Positions 8,483-17,020 are shown, counted from the first letter of the stretch. The stretch: DNA of 64,000 nucleotides from Bacterioplanoides sp965219715 (GCF_965219715.1 NZ_OZ244785.1:3844001-3908000); one strand, 5' to 3'. Translations and numbers: made by a program. Notes: a model not told the origin generated them from the letters alone.

Positions 8483-11400
8483 TTAATAAATTTCGACGGC
8501 GGGCAGGTTGTCGCCCATTTCGCCAACGTCATCACCGAGGGTTTCATCATAAAATTCGGTGCGACCTAATTCACCGTATTCGCTGTAGCCCCAGCACTTC
8601 ACGTCATCATTATCCAGCAGCGCGCAGTTCTGATAGCCACGGCCGGCGAATTGTTTGATTGTGCGGCCGTTGCCCATGTCTGGTGCCGGTGCATTGCTGG
8701 CGAGTTCAGCGGAGTCATCGCCCCAGTCATTATTGCTCTCACTGCCTAATGCGCCATCACCGCCATCGCCCCAGCAGTGGCTGTTACCATCGCTCAGCAC
8801 AACGCAGGTTGAGTAGTAGGACATGGCAATATTGCTGACGCTGGCGTCGTTGTTAAATCGCAGCACGTTTTGTTGCTGTGCAAAAGCCGAAACCGGGAAG
8901 CCTAAGCCATGGTCGTAGCCAAGCTTGTAGCTATTGCCGCCGAACTGATCGCAGTCTCCGCCATTGCCTGCCGCGAGTGGTGTGATCAGCGCTTTGGCTG
9001 TGTGGCCTTCGGTATTGCAATAGCGGCTGCGGCTAGAGCGTTCGGAATCATCCAGTACGCCGTTGTCGTTGGCATCAAGACCGTATTCCAGCCAGAAACC
9101 ACCCAGGTCGCACTCCTGAGTTTCAACAGTTTGTGTGATGTTTTTTGCCGCCTCTGTGCCGCAATAAGAGCCACTGCTTACATAACCGACCTCATTAACC
9201 AGGCGGTCAGGCCAACCCAGGCCGACCTGGCCATCACCGTTGCTGCCCCAGCAGCGGCTGGTGTTATCGGCCAGCTGAGCACAGGCGGTGGAGTAACCAA
9301 TCAGAACGGATGTAGCAGTAACGCCACCAAGATTAACAAATGGCAGGCTGTTGCCCATCTCGTCCGGACCATCGCCGCGGTTCTGGTTATCGTTGTAACC
9401 CAGTTGGTAGCTGGAGTTTTTGCCCCAGCACTTAACCCCACCATTGTTAAGAATTGCGCAAGTGCTGTCGTCACCGGCTGAGATGTAAGTAGCGGTGTAA
9501 GGCTGATCGGAGCCGTCGGTACCCAAATCAACGTAGTCGAGTTCAGCAACGCTTTGGGAGCGGGCTGTTGAATCACCGTAACCCAGGCTGCCTCCGCTGT
9601 TGCTGCCCCAGCACTTAACCCGACCATTATCGAGAATAACGCAGCTGTGGTTTTCACCCACGGTCAGCTGGCTTGCGCTGCGGCCATCACCAAAATCAAC
9701 GTTTGGCATCGCGTTACCGAGTTCGGCTGCAATGTTTCCCGTATGGGCATTACTGCTGTAATCAATACCAAGACCGGTGTAGCGGTTATTGCCCCAACAT
9801 TTTACCGTGCCGTCGGCAAACAATGCACAACCGTGGTATTCACCTAATCCCAGATCGACAACTTTGCCGTCTCCCAGCTGGGCGGGCGGTAAGTTGGCGC
9901 CCATGTCTGAAATCTGCAGAATGCCGTCGTTATTGGCATCGGTTCCGACATACAAACCGCTACCGCCTTGTTCACAAACAAATTTGTTGGGAGTTAACGT
10001 CTCCTGGCGGTAGAGGTAGGTTTTTGTACTGGTATTACAGAATTTACCGGTCTTGGTTTGTTCGTCTTCTTCTAACTCACCGTTAGCGTTGCTGTCCGGT
10101 CCAAGACGATAGCTGATGCCGCCAAATCCGGCGGAGCAGGTGCTGTTATCGTTGGCGATGGTGTCGATAACGATCAGGCCTTTGCTATTACCCTGATCGC
10201 AGCTTTCTTTCAGATCGGCTTTGCGCACTTCGCCATAGTCGATGGAGTATTCTTTGGTCTCGCCGGTAGCAAAGTTGTAGTCGTCACCGTAGCCCCAGCA
10301 CTTCACCAGGCCGTCCTGTGATAAAACGCAGTTGCTGTAGAAGCCACCAAACAGTTTTGCCGTTACCGGCAGAATATCGATCTGGGCTGAGTTTTCTCCC
10401 ATGCTGAGCTGGCCTTCACTGGATAGGGTGAGTTTCAGGCTTTCGCGCAGCTCTTTGTCGTTATCATCCATAACCGGTAACTCGAAGCTGGCGGATGTCT
10501 CACCGGCATTAATCGTAAAGCTGGAAATCGCATCAAAATCGCTGCCCGCTTCCGCATGCTCGGCATATAACGCCAATGTCGAGACTTGTGAATAAGCGAT
10601 GTTGACTTGGTTGTCGACGCAGCTTGGAGCGGCAAGTTCGACATTAACCACTGCTTTGCCAGCGTTTTCATTTACGCTGATGTGTGTCTTGCTGACGCTC
10701 AGTTCAGGACCGCGGTCACCATCATGGTCGATACGACCAAAACCGGCAGAATTCCCGATGGTGCTGTTTGCCTGAAGCATAAAGTATTCACTGCATTCAT
10801 AGGCATCATCGTTAATCAGTTCTACCTGAACCTGTTTGCTTTGTTCTCCAATCGCGAAGGCCAGCTGGCCCGCACTGGCGCGGTAGTCTTCACCCGCTTT
10901 GGCGGTAACGTCAACGGTTCCCCAGGTAACGGTGGTCACTTCGCTAACGGGCTCCGGGAAGGTCAGCGTAAAAACCATATGGCTGCTGTTTTCTGTGGTT
11001 TGGGCATTGTTGATCTTAGGTAGCTGAGGTGTTTTACCGTCTTCGCCATCAGTACCATTTTCGCCGTCTTTGCCATCGGTACCATTTTCGCCGTCTTTGC
11101 CATCGGTACCATTCACACCGTCCTTGCCATCGGTACCATTCACACCGTCTTTGCCGTCGGTACCACTTTCGCCGTCTTTACCGTCGGTACCATTTTCACC
11201 GTCTTTGCCATCGGTACCATTCACGCCGTCTTTGCCGTCGGTACCATTCACGCCGTCTTTGCCGTCGGTACCATTCACACCGTCTTTACCGTCAGTACCA
11301 TTCACGCCGTCTTTGCCATTCGTGCCGTTTACACCATTGCAGATAAACTGACTGCTGGAGACTTCGTCGTCATCTAACTGGCCGTTGGCATTGCTGTCCA

Positions 11401-11617
11401 GGCCGGTATCCACACGTATCCCTGCCGCAGCGCATTGCTCTCCGGCTGCAATAGCCTGGCTGCGTAACAGCACATTTCCTGCCGGAGCTGATGGGCCAGG
11501 ATTCGTTGTTGCGGGATTATTGTTGCTATTCGATCCAGACCCGCTGTCACTACCACAGGCAGTCAGCGTCAGTGTCAGCATCAGTGCTGATAGCTTTAAA
11601 GGGGATGAGAAAAACAT
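8483..11617 (-). CDS. Large surface lipoprotein with collagen-like, Calx-beta-like and RCC1-like repeats
   Basis: 1044 residues. The signal peptide ends in a lipobox (LTLTAC, Cys 21), so the protein is lipid-anchored. After a Gly/Ser/Asn linker and an EF-hand-like segment (DSNANGQLDDDEV, about 73-85), residues 97-195 are eleven 9-residue GTDGKDGVN-type units with Gly at every third position, a collagen-like pattern. Residues about 205-410 resemble two Calx-beta domains (WGTVDVTAKAGEDY; GETSASFELPVMDD). The rest has RCC1/alpha-tubulin-suppressor-like units, each with a Cys-x10-KCWG core, interspersed with more D-x-NxNG acidic loops that may bind calcium. It is probably an adhesin or surface-display protein; the ligand is unknown. 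Transcribed alone. Confidence 0.85.
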   Translation of the reverse strand: MFFSSPLKLSALMLTLTLTACGSDSGSGSNSNNNPATTNPGPSAPAGNVLLRSQAIAAGEQCAAAGIRVDTGLDSNANGQLDDDEVSSSQFICNGVNGTNGKDGVNGTDGKDGVNGTDGKDGVNGTDGKDGVNGTDGKDGENGTDGKDGESGTDGKDGVNGTDGKDGVNGTDGKDGENGTDGKDGENGTDGEDGKTPQLPKINNAQTTENSSHMVFTLTFPEPVSEVTTVTWGTVDVTAKAGEDYRASAGQLAFAIGEQSKQVQVELINDDAYECSEYFMLQANSTIGNSAGFGRIDHDGDRGPELSVSKTHISVNENAGKAVVNVELAAPSCVDNQVNIAYSQVSTLALYAEHAEAGSDFDAISSFTINAGETSASFELPVMDDNDKELRESLKLTLSSEGQLSMGENSAQIDILPVTAKLFGGFYSNCVLSQDGLVKCWGYGDDYNFATGETKEYSIDYGEVRKADLKESCDQGNSKGLIVIDTIANDNSTCSAGFGGISYRLGPDSNANGELEEDEQTKTGKFCNTSTKTYLYRQETLTPNKFVCEQGGSGLYVGTDANNDGILQISDMGANLPPAQLGDGKVVDLGLGEYHGCALFADGTVKCWGNNRYTGLGIDYSSNAHTGNIAAELGNAMPNVDFGDGRSASQLTVGENHSCVILDNGRVKCWGSNSGGSLGYGDSTARSQSVAELDYVDLGTDGSDQPYTATYISAGDDSTCAILNNGGVKCWGKNSSYQLGYNDNQNRGDGPDEMGNSLPFVNLGGVTATSVLIGYSTACAQLADNTSRCWGSNGDGQVGLGWPDRLVNEVGYVSSGSYCGTEAAKNITQTVETQECDLGGFWLEYGLDANDNGVLDDSERSSRSRYCNTEGHTAKALITPLAAGNGGDCDQFGGNSYKLGYDHGLGFPVSAFAQQQNVLRFNNDASVSNIAMSYYSTCVVLSDGNSHCWGDGGDGALGSESNNDWGDDSAELASNAPAPDMGNGRTIKQFAGRGYQNCALLDNDDVKCWGYSEYGELGRTEFYDETLGDDVGEMGDNLPAVEIY
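11033..11329 (-). repeat. 27-bp tandem repeat coding for collagen-like units
   Basis: Eleven in-frame copies of a 27-bp unit encode GTDGKDG(V/E)N. Copies differ mainly at synonymous positions and at the eighth and ninth codons, so recombination or slippage between them is possible. The array is coding, has no spacers and is not a CRISPR. Confidence 0.9.
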
Positions 11618-11774
11618 ATCGGCTCTCGGTGGTTACAACACAAAGTGGTAGGAGAGTATGTTTTTTATGCAGTGATCTCAATACATTTTCTTACATTCAG
11701 ATACATCCTGAAACATAGTGACTGAACAGTCAGTAACTGATCGCAATGCCGATATCCGGGTGGGCGTTCATTAT

Positions 11775-11803
11775 TTGATCTGTTGCTGCAGGTTTGTTAG
11801 TAT
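11775..11803 (+). promoter_or_regulatory. Sigma-70-type promoter of the rpsF operon
   Basis: TTGATC (11775-11780) and TAGTAT (11798-11803) are separated by exactly 17 bases, about 130 bases before rpsF. The transcript would therefore carry a leader that includes the hairpin at 11889-11912. Confidence 0.65.
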
Positions 11804-11888
11804 CCGCGCTCCATTTTGTCCGTTGGTTTGCCAGGGCTTTGTATTTGGCAAACCTCCTGCTCTTGTTAGCAGTGAGGGCAAACTCCTT

Positions 11889-11912
11889 GCCTTACCGGAT
11901 GGGCCGGAAGGC
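11889..11912 (+). promoter_or_regulatory. Probable S6:S18 autoregulatory leader hairpin
   Basis: gcctt (11889-11893) pairs with aaggc (11908-11912), enclosing a CCGG...CCGG segment, 22 bases before the rpsF start. Bacterial rpsF leaders carry a hairpin with an unpaired CCG that binds the S6:S18 protein complex and represses translation. The position and the CCG elements fit, but I could not check it against the family model. Confidence 0.45.
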
Positions 11913-11934
11913 TAAAACCCATAGGGAGCTGACA

Positions 11935-12369
11935 ATGCGTCACTACGAAATCGTTTTTCTGGTACACCCAGATCAGAGCGAACAAGTACCAGCAATGGTA
12001 GAGCGTTACACCAACACTATCGAAGCTGACGGTGGTCAAATTCACCGCTTCGAAGACTGGGGTCGTCGCCACCTGGCTTACCCAATCAACGACGTTCATA
12101 AAGCACACTACATTCTGATGAATGTTGAGTGTTCTCAGGAAGCCCTGGACGAACTGACTACCAACTTCCGTTACAACGACGCTGTTCTGCGTAACCTGGT
12201 AATCCGTCGTGATGAAGCTATTACCGAAATCTCTCCGATCAAAGCTGCTGAAAGCCGCGAAGATCGTCGTCGTTCTGAGTCTCGTCAGGAAAACACTGAA
12301 GAGAAAGCAGAAGCACCTGCAGCTGAAGAAGCTGCTGAAGAGACCCAAGCTGAAGACAGCGCTGAGTAA
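11935..12369 (+). CDS. rpsF: 30S ribosomal protein S6
   Basis: 144 residues starting MRHYEIVFLVHPDQSEQVP, the standard S6 N-terminus; the upstream extension of the open frame is rejected because this ATG has an agggagctga ribosome site. S6 binds the central domain of 16S rRNA together with S18. The core (to about residue 100) is followed by a long acidic, Ala/Glu-rich tail (EEKAEAPAAEEAAEETQ), as in related gammaproteobacteria. It is the first gene of rpsF-rpsR-membrane protein-rplI and lies 14 bases before rpsR. Confidence 0.97.
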   Translation: MRHYEIVFLVHPDQSEQVPAMVERYTNTIEADGGQIHRFEDWGRRHLAYPINDVHKAHYILMNVECSQEALDELTTNFRYNDAVLRNLVIRRDEAITEISPIKAAESREDRRRSESRQENTEEKAEAPAAEEAAEETQAEDSAE

Positions 12370-12383
12370 TAGGAGATTTAATC

Positions 12384-12614
12384 ATGGCACGTTTTTTCCG
12401 TCGTCGTAAGTTCTGCCGTTTCACTGCTGAAGGCGTATCCGAAATCGATTACAAAGATATGGATACTCTGAAAGGCTACATCACTGAAACTGGCAAAATC
12501 GTACCAAGCCGTATCACTGGTACCCGTGCTAAGTATCAGCGTCAGCTGTCTACTGCAATCAAGCGCGCGCGCTACATTGCACTGCTGCCGTACACCGATC
12601 AGCACGACAACTAA
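12384..12614 (+). CDS. rpsR: 30S ribosomal protein S18
   Basis: 76 residues (MARFFRRRKFCRFTAEG...), full length for S18, with the conserved YKD, LKGYITETGKIVPSR and RAKYQRQL segments. It forms a complex with S6 on the small-subunit platform. It has a good ribosome site (taggaga) 14 bases after rpsF. Confidence 0.98.
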   Translation: MARFFRRRKFCRFTAEGVSEIDYKDMDTLKGYITETGKIVPSRITGTRAKYQRQLSTAIKRARYIALLPYTDQHDN

Positions 12615-12619
12615 GTTCT

Positions 12620-12638
12620 TTGCTGCCTCTGGCAGCAA
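12620..12638 (+). other. Intra-operon hairpin after rpsR
   Basis: ttgctgcc (12620-12627) pairs perfectly with ggcagcaa (12631-12638) around a tct loop. There is no T tract, so it may tune read-through or mRNA stability between rpsR and the membrane-protein gene. Confidence 0.5.
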
Positions 12639-12654
12639 TTGAAGGATTTTAGTT

Positions 12655-13512
12655 ATGAAAAAATTGGCTCAATGGGCCATGTCCGGTCGCTGGCAGGCAA
12701 CTGCCGCGGCCGGTGCTTGTTTGGCCGTCCCGTTGTTGTTTTGGCTTGGTGCTGCTTTGCTGGCGCTGGTCATATTGCGGTACGGCTGGCAACAAGCCGG
12801 TCAGGTTGTTTTGTGGGCGTTGTTGCCGGGTATTACCTGGTTAGCCATGGGCGACCCGACTCCTTTGTTAACTGCTTTGGGCACCAGCGCCCTGGCGGTG
12901 ATGCTGAGGGCCAGTATCCGTCTTGATTGGACGGTGATGGTGTCTTCGGTGTTGGGCATTGTGGTGTATTTTCTGTTGCCGTCGATGTTGCCTGATGTAT
13001 TACCTCAGGTAGTCGCTAACAGTGAAGAAGCCGTCGTCAAAGCGTTAAGTGATCAGCCAGAAATTGCTGCTCAGTTAAAACCTTTGGTTGGCCCGATGAT
13101 GAGTGGTGTGCTTGCCGCATTACACTCGCTGGTATTTATGTTGTGTCTGTTACTGGGACGCTATTGGCAAAGTACCTTTTATAACCCGGGAGGGTTTGGT
13201 ACCGAGTTCAAACAGCTTCGACTGCCGTTGGCTTTTACATTACCGGTGATTTTGGTGATGTTCAGCGCCAGTCAGTTGGATCCCGAGCTGGCAGGTTTGA
13301 TGCCGGTATTTACCATACCGCTGATGCTCGCCGGACTGGCTCTGTTCCATGGCCTGGTCACGCAGACCAAAGCCAGCCCAACCTGGATGGTCGTTATTTA
13401 TATCGGCTTATTCGTGTTAGGGCCTTACATGTACACATTACTAATTTTCGTAGCGTGTCTGGATAGTGCCTGGAACTTCCGCGCGCGACTACCAAAAGAC
13501 ACGGCAGGCTGA
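12655..13512 (+). CDS. Conserved inner-membrane protein of the rpsR-rplI operon
   Basis: 285 residues with about seven to eight predicted membrane helices (for example near 20-55, 60-75, 90-120, 145-165, 190-210, 220-240 and 250-275) and a short basic N-terminus. A membrane protein at this position between rpsR and rplI is conserved in Pseudomonas and relatives, where it has no assigned function. Conserved synteny with two ribosomal genes and dnaB suggests growth-linked expression. There are no recognisable catalytic motifs. The start has an aagga ribosome site. Confidence 0.8.
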   Translation: MKKLAQWAMSGRWQATAAAGACLAVPLLFWLGAALLALVILRYGWQQAGQVVLWALLPGITWLAMGDPTPLLTALGTSALAVMLRASIRLDWTVMVSSVLGIVVYFLLPSMLPDVLPQVVANSEEAVVKALSDQPEIAAQLKPLVGPMMSGVLAALHSLVFMLCLLLGRYWQSTFYNPGGFGTEFKQLRLPLAFTLPVILVMFSASQLDPELAGLMPVFTIPLMLAGLALFHGLVTQTKASPTWMVVIYIGLFVLGPYMYTLLIFVACLDSAWNFRARLPKDTAG

Positions 13513-13552
13513 ACATATAAACAGTCTTAGCCCTGTAATGAGGAATTAAAAA

Positions 13553-13999
13553 ATGCAAATTATCCTGTTAGAAAAAGTAGCAAACCTGGGTGAACTGGGC
13601 GAACAAGTAACCGTTAAGCCAGGTTACGCTCGTAACTTCCTGTTCCCACAGAACAAAGCAGTTCCTGCAACTAAAGCAAACGTTGAGCAATTCGAAGCTC
13701 GTCGTGCTGAGCTGGAAAAAGCAGCTGCTGAGAAACTGGCTAGCGCTAACAGCCGTAAAGAGAAAATCGAAGGTATCGAGCTGTCTGTTGCAGTACGCGC
13801 AGGCGACGAAGGTAAGCTGTTCGGTTCTCTGGGCAACCGTGACATCGCGGAACTGGCTACCGAAGCTGGCGTTGAACTGAGCAAGTCTGAAGTTCGTCTG
13901 CCTACCGGTCCTATCCGTTCTGTTGGTGAGTTCGACGTTGCGATCCACCTGCACGCAGAAGTAAATGCAGTTCTGAAACTGCACGTTGTTGCTGAATAA
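13553..13999 (+). CDS. rplI: 50S ribosomal protein L9
   Basis: 148 residues (MQIILLEKVANLGELGEQV...), full length. The N-terminal RNA-binding domain with GYARNFLFPQNKA, the long connecting helix (about 40-75) and the C-terminal domain ending in VAE are all present. L9 binds 23S rRNA and limits frameshifting. The gene follows the membrane protein by 40 bases with an atgagga ribosome site and is followed by a strong terminator. Confidence 0.98.
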   Translation: MQIILLEKVANLGELGEQVTVKPGYARNFLFPQNKAVPATKANVEQFEARRAELEKAAAEKLASANSRKEKIEGIELSVAVRAGDEGKLFGSLGNRDIAELATEAGVELSKSEVRLPTGPIRSVGEFDVAIHLHAEVNAVLKLHVVAE

Positions 14000-14042
14000 T
14001 TTAGCGATAACCCGCAGCGTTGTTTAATGACAGCGCTGCAAG

Positions 14043-14082
14043 AAAAAGGCACTATTAGATCCTTTCTGATAGTGCCTTTTTT
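14043..14082 (+). terminator. Rho-independent terminator after rplI
   Basis: A 13-bp stem, aaaaaggcactat (14043-14055) / atagtgccttttt (14069-14081), with a T tract. It separates the ribosomal operon from dnaB. Confidence 0.95.
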
Positions 14083-14155
14083 ATTGTCTCTTAATTGAGC
14101 TCTATTCAAGGCTCTGAATAACGCTTGCCCCTGGGTTTTCTGAAAACAGATCTGT

Positions 14156-15559
14156 ATGTCTGACTTTATAAACGACGATTACATCCCGGACGCTGACACC
14201 GAATCCATCAGTCAGCGCACGCCGCCGCACTCGGTTGAAGCTGAGCAATCTGTGCTCGGCTCCTTAATGCTGGATGAGCGTGCTTGGGAGTCCGTTTCTG
14301 AATCGACCGCCGATACCGATTTTTATCGTCACGATCACCGCCAGATTTTCCGTGCAATCGCTCACCTGGTGAAGTCGGAGCAACCGATTGATGTGGTAAC
14401 CGTTGCAGAAGAGCTCGAAGAGCGTGGCCAGCTGGATAAAGTTGGTGGCGCGGCGTATCTGAGTCGCCTGGTGGATATGACGCCATCCATCGACAACTGC
14501 GCTGCGTACGCTGAGATTGTGCGTGAGCGTTCACAGCAGCGTCGTCTGATTGAAGCGGCTACCGATATCATGGAGAAGGCTTACGAGCCTGATGGTGATA
14601 CGGCGCTGGATCTGTTGTCTGATGCTGAGAAGTCGATTGCCCAGATTGCGGAAGGTAACCGTCAGGATGGTGGCCCGCAGGTGGTTGCACCGATCCTGAA
14701 AAATACTCTGGATCAGCTGGATGAAATGTTTAATCAGCCGGATGGTCTGTCGGGTTTAACCACTGGTTTCACCGAAATCGACAACCGTACCTCCGGTTGG
14801 CAGAAGGCCGATCTGGTAATTGTTGCCGCACGTCCTTCCATGGGTAAAACAACTTACGCCATGAACCTGGTGGAAAACGCCTTAATGGGCACTAAGCGCC
14901 CGTGTTTGGTGTTCTCGATGGAGATGCCGTCAGAATCGATTGTGATGCGGATGTTGTCTTCCATCGGCAAAATCGATCAGACCCGAATCCGTAGTGGTAA
15001 GTTAATCGATGAGGATTGGCCGAAGCTTTCCGCCGCCGTAAACCTGTTAAAAGATTTACCACTTTATATCGACGATACCGCCGCATTAACGCCGCAGGAA
15101 ATGCGTAACCGTGCGCGTAAGGTGTATCGCGAAAACAATAACGACCTGGCCATGATTATGGTCGACTACCTGCAGCTGATGCGGGTGTCTGGCCCATCGG
15201 AAGGTCGTACCCAGGAAATTTCTGAAATTTCTCGCTCGTTAAAAGCGATGGCGAAAGAATTTAACTGCCCGATGATTGCGCTATCGCAGCTTAACCGCTC
15301 GTTGGAGCAACGTCCGAACAAACGCCCGGTAAACTCTGACTTGCGGGAATCCGGAGCGATCGAGCAGGACGCGGATATTATTCAGTTTATTTACCGCGAC
15401 GAAGTGTATAACGAAGATACGCCGGATAAAGGCGTGGCAGAAATTATTACCGGTAAACACCGGAACGGTCCGATTGGTTCTGACCGTTTGGCGTTTATAG
15501 GTAAATTTACCCGATTTGAAAACCTCGCCCATGGTTATGAGGGCGACGACGATTATTAA
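14156..15559 (+). CDS. dnaB: Replicative DNA helicase DnaB
   Basis: 467 residues. The N-terminal domain (about 20-130) begins with PPHSVEAEQSVLGSLMLD; the RecA-like helicase domain has a Walker A motif AARPSMGKTTYA (about 223-234), a Walker B-type MIMVDYLQLM (about 336-345) and an arginine-finger region near GKHRNGPIG. DnaB unwinds DNA ahead of the fork as a hexamer. It follows the rpsF-rplI block as in E. coli and Pseudomonas, but alr, usually next, is at 45.3 kb. A complex repeat element occupies its 3' region. Confidence 0.98.
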   Translation: MSDFINDDYIPDADTESISQRTPPHSVEAEQSVLGSLMLDERAWESVSESTADTDFYRHDHRQIFRAIAHLVKSEQPIDVVTVAEELEERGQLDKVGGAAYLSRLVDMTPSIDNCAAYAEIVRERSQQRRLIEAATDIMEKAYEPDGDTALDLLSDAEKSIAQIAEGNRQDGGPQVVAPILKNTLDQLDEMFNQPDGLSGLTTGFTEIDNRTSGWQKADLVIVAARPSMGKTTYAMNLVENALMGTKRPCLVFSMEMPSESIVMRMLSSIGKIDQTRIRSGKLIDEDWPKLSAAVNLLKDLPLYIDDTAALTPQEMRNRARKVYRENNNDLAMIMVDYLQLMRVSGPSEGRTQEISEISRSLKAMAKEFNCPMIALSQLNRSLEQRPNKRPVNSDLRESGAIEQDADIIQFIYRDEVYNEDTPDKGVAEIITGKHRNGPIGSDRLAFIGKFTRFENLAHGYEGDDDY

Positions 15560-15578
15560 GATCGCAAATTTCGAATAA

Positions 15579-15689
15579 AAAAATAGCAGTCTAATGTTTT
15601 CGAGAGCAGCAACAGGATGTTGCGTTAGCGCGGCAGGCACAGGGATGTGCCTTCGGCGCGGCGGCAGAAAATATTAGGCTGTTATTTTT
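15579..15689 (+). repeat. Structured repeat element after dnaB, copy 1 (possible complex terminator)
   Basis: A 22-bp closing stem (15579-15600 with 15668-15689) ends in a T tract. All three departures from perfect pairing are G-U wobbles when read as + strand RNA. Inside are hairpin gcaaca-gga-tgttgc (15609-15623) and hairpin ggcaca-ggga-tgtgcc (15636-15651), the latter within a GC-rich arm (gcgc...gcgc). The element starts 19 bases after the dnaB stop, so it is in the dnaB 3' UTR. The architecture is a three-way junction like those after eno and alr. Confidence 0.75.
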
Positions 15690-15719
15690 ACGGACATCCG
15701 TAACGAAGAGTAACCGTAA

Positions 15720-15795
15720 TTTTTCAGACGCCGGATCTGTGGGTCATCCATGGCCCTAGATCCTACCGCCACATCCTGTGGCTGCTTTTGAAAAA
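15720..15795 (+). repeat. Structured repeat element after dnaB, copy 2 (inverted orientation)
   Basis: The closing stem tttttca (15720-15726) / tgaaaaa (15789-15795) encloses a ggatct/agatcc stem topped by gggtc-atccat-ggccc, and then hairpin gccaca-tcc-tgtggc (15769-15783). This is the reverse complement of the copy-1 layout. The core from gccggatct to tgtggctgc is nearly identical to the copy at 46.45 kb. Between the copies, ttacgga/tccgtaa forms a further small hairpin. The 302-bp gap before the next gene is essentially filled by these two copies. Confidence 0.8.
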
Positions 15796-15861
15796 CAACG
15801 ATCACCCTCCATTACTATTTCTACTGAAATCGGCGATTAAACCAAGCATTGGTGAAACTGC

Positions 15862-16467
15862 ATGAATTTTACTCCCGAGCTGCAATTTGAAGGTGCAGAC
15901 TTCCGCGGCCGAGTTCGCTCACTGAGCGACGACGACCAGGCCAACCTGTTAAATCTTTATCAGCATCCTGAATTACCCGGTCAGCGCGCGTTGGATCCGG
16001 AATCGGATCAGGCCAAAGACCATATTGCCCGTATGATTGAACTCAGTGTGCAAATGGCAGCCACCCAGCGCGGCATTATGTGGGCGTTGGAGATTAACGA
16101 CGAATTTCAGGGCATGGTCAGCGTATTTGACTGGCAGCCGTCACACTTGCGTGCCACCTTACGTGTTGATGGTCTTGAAGCACTGACCAATCAACAACGT
16201 GCCAGTGCTCTGGCTGTGTGTATGGATTTTATGGCGGAGAAATACCACCTGCGTAACTTCGCCTATCAGTGGATTGAAGGTCAGGATAAAGAGTTATTAG
16301 CAACGCTGGAAAATATCGGTTTTGAGCGCAGCGCAACCCTGCGTGAAGGCTGGAAACTGGTGTCAGACAGTGGTGAAAAATCTTACGTTGATATTGTTCA
16401 ATTAAACCGGGTCATCGGCCGTCACGATAGTGGCAGTAATCTTGGTATGAGCGAGGGAGAAGAATAA
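15862..16467 (+). CDS. GNAT-type acetyltransferase-like protein
   Basis: 201 residues resembling the GNAT fold of RimJ/RimL-type N-acetyltransferases. An N-terminal variable part is followed by WALEINDEFQGMVSVFDW (core beta strands), an ALAVCMDFMAEKYHLRNFAYQWI segment and LATLENIGFERSATLREGW, which is the usual GF-E-G ending of the acceptor site. The usual acetyl-CoA pyrophosphate loop (Q/RxxGxG/A) is not clear. It overlaps the following acetyltransferase gene by one base (TAATG), so the two are probably translated together and may be a diverged pair. Substrate unknown. Confidence 0.6.
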   Translation: MNFTPELQFEGADFRGRVRSLSDDDQANLLNLYQHPELPGQRALDPESDQAKDHIARMIELSVQMAATQRGIMWALEINDEFQGMVSVFDWQPSHLRATLRVDGLEALTNQQRASALAVCMDFMAEKYHLRNFAYQWIEGQDKELLATLENIGFERSATLREGWKLVSDSGEKSYVDIVQLNRVIGRHDSGSNLGMSEGEE

Positions 16468-17003
16468 TGAACTGGAATTTTTCGACTCCCAACTTTTCTC
16501 TGCGCCTGCCGGATGCCAATCAGGATGGTGATGCCTTATACGAGCTGCTGAGTCAGCAAGATGTGATGGCTCATATCCCAAAAGCGTCGATGTCAGTTTC
16601 CGCACAATCGCTGGATGAACTGCGTCGTGTCGCCATGCGTTTTGAAGTGCGCGAAAGTGCTTGCTGGCTGGTTGAGGGTAGCTTTGATAAACAACTGATT
16701 GCTCGTGTTGGTATTCAGAAAATTAACTGGATGACGGATAGCGCACAGTTTTGGTGGGAGCTTAGTGATAAAATTGATTTTACCATTCTGGCCGAAGTAA
16801 TTCCGGCCGTGATGAATTTCTGTTTTGACGAGCTGAAACTCAATCGTCTGGAAATGCGTGTGGTGGCAGGTTCGACGCTTCATGAAGAGTACCTGAAACA
16901 AATCGGCTTCCAGTATGAAGGTTGTTTGCCAGCTCAGCAGGAATTCGAAGGTAAAACCATTGATCTGGCGCTGTACTCCTTTTTAGCAGGAGATCGCCGC
17001 TAA
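16467..17003 (+). CDS. GNAT-family acetyltransferase (RimJ/RimL-like)
   Basis: 178 residues starting LRLPDANQDGDALYELLSQ, the common opening of the RimJ/RimL GNAT group. The middle contains FWWELSDKIDFTILAEVIPAVMNFCFDELKLNRLEMRV, and the end has LKQIGFQYEGCLP. These enzymes transfer acetyl from acetyl-CoA to an N-terminus or small amine; the substrate is unknown. The start overlaps the stop of the preceding GNAT gene, and 17 bases separate it from the next exported protein, so the three may form an operon. Confidence 0.7.
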   Translation: MNWNFSTPNFSLRLPDANQDGDALYELLSQQDVMAHIPKASMSVSAQSLDELRRVAMRFEVRESACWLVEGSFDKQLIARVGIQKINWMTDSAQFWWELSDKIDFTILAEVIPAVMNFCFDELKLNRLEMRVVAGSTLHEEYLKQIGFQYEGCLPAQQEFEGKTIDLALYSFLAGDRR

Positions 17004-17020
17004 ATAATTCAGGAGCATGG

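Noticed and set aside
11033..11329. Regular repeats that look like a CRISPR array
   Set aside because: The 27-bp units are contiguous, without spacers, and are in-frame collagen-like codons of the lipoprotein gene.
11029..11351. Arg/His- and Pro/Ser-rich frames antisense to the collagen-like repeat
   Set aside because: They are simple translations of the repeat on the other strand, with no start context and no homology pattern.
11794..11934. N-terminal extension of S6
   Set aside because: The in-frame extension lacks a ribosome site and has an unusual hydrophobic sequence; the ATG at 11935 has one and gives the standard S6 start.
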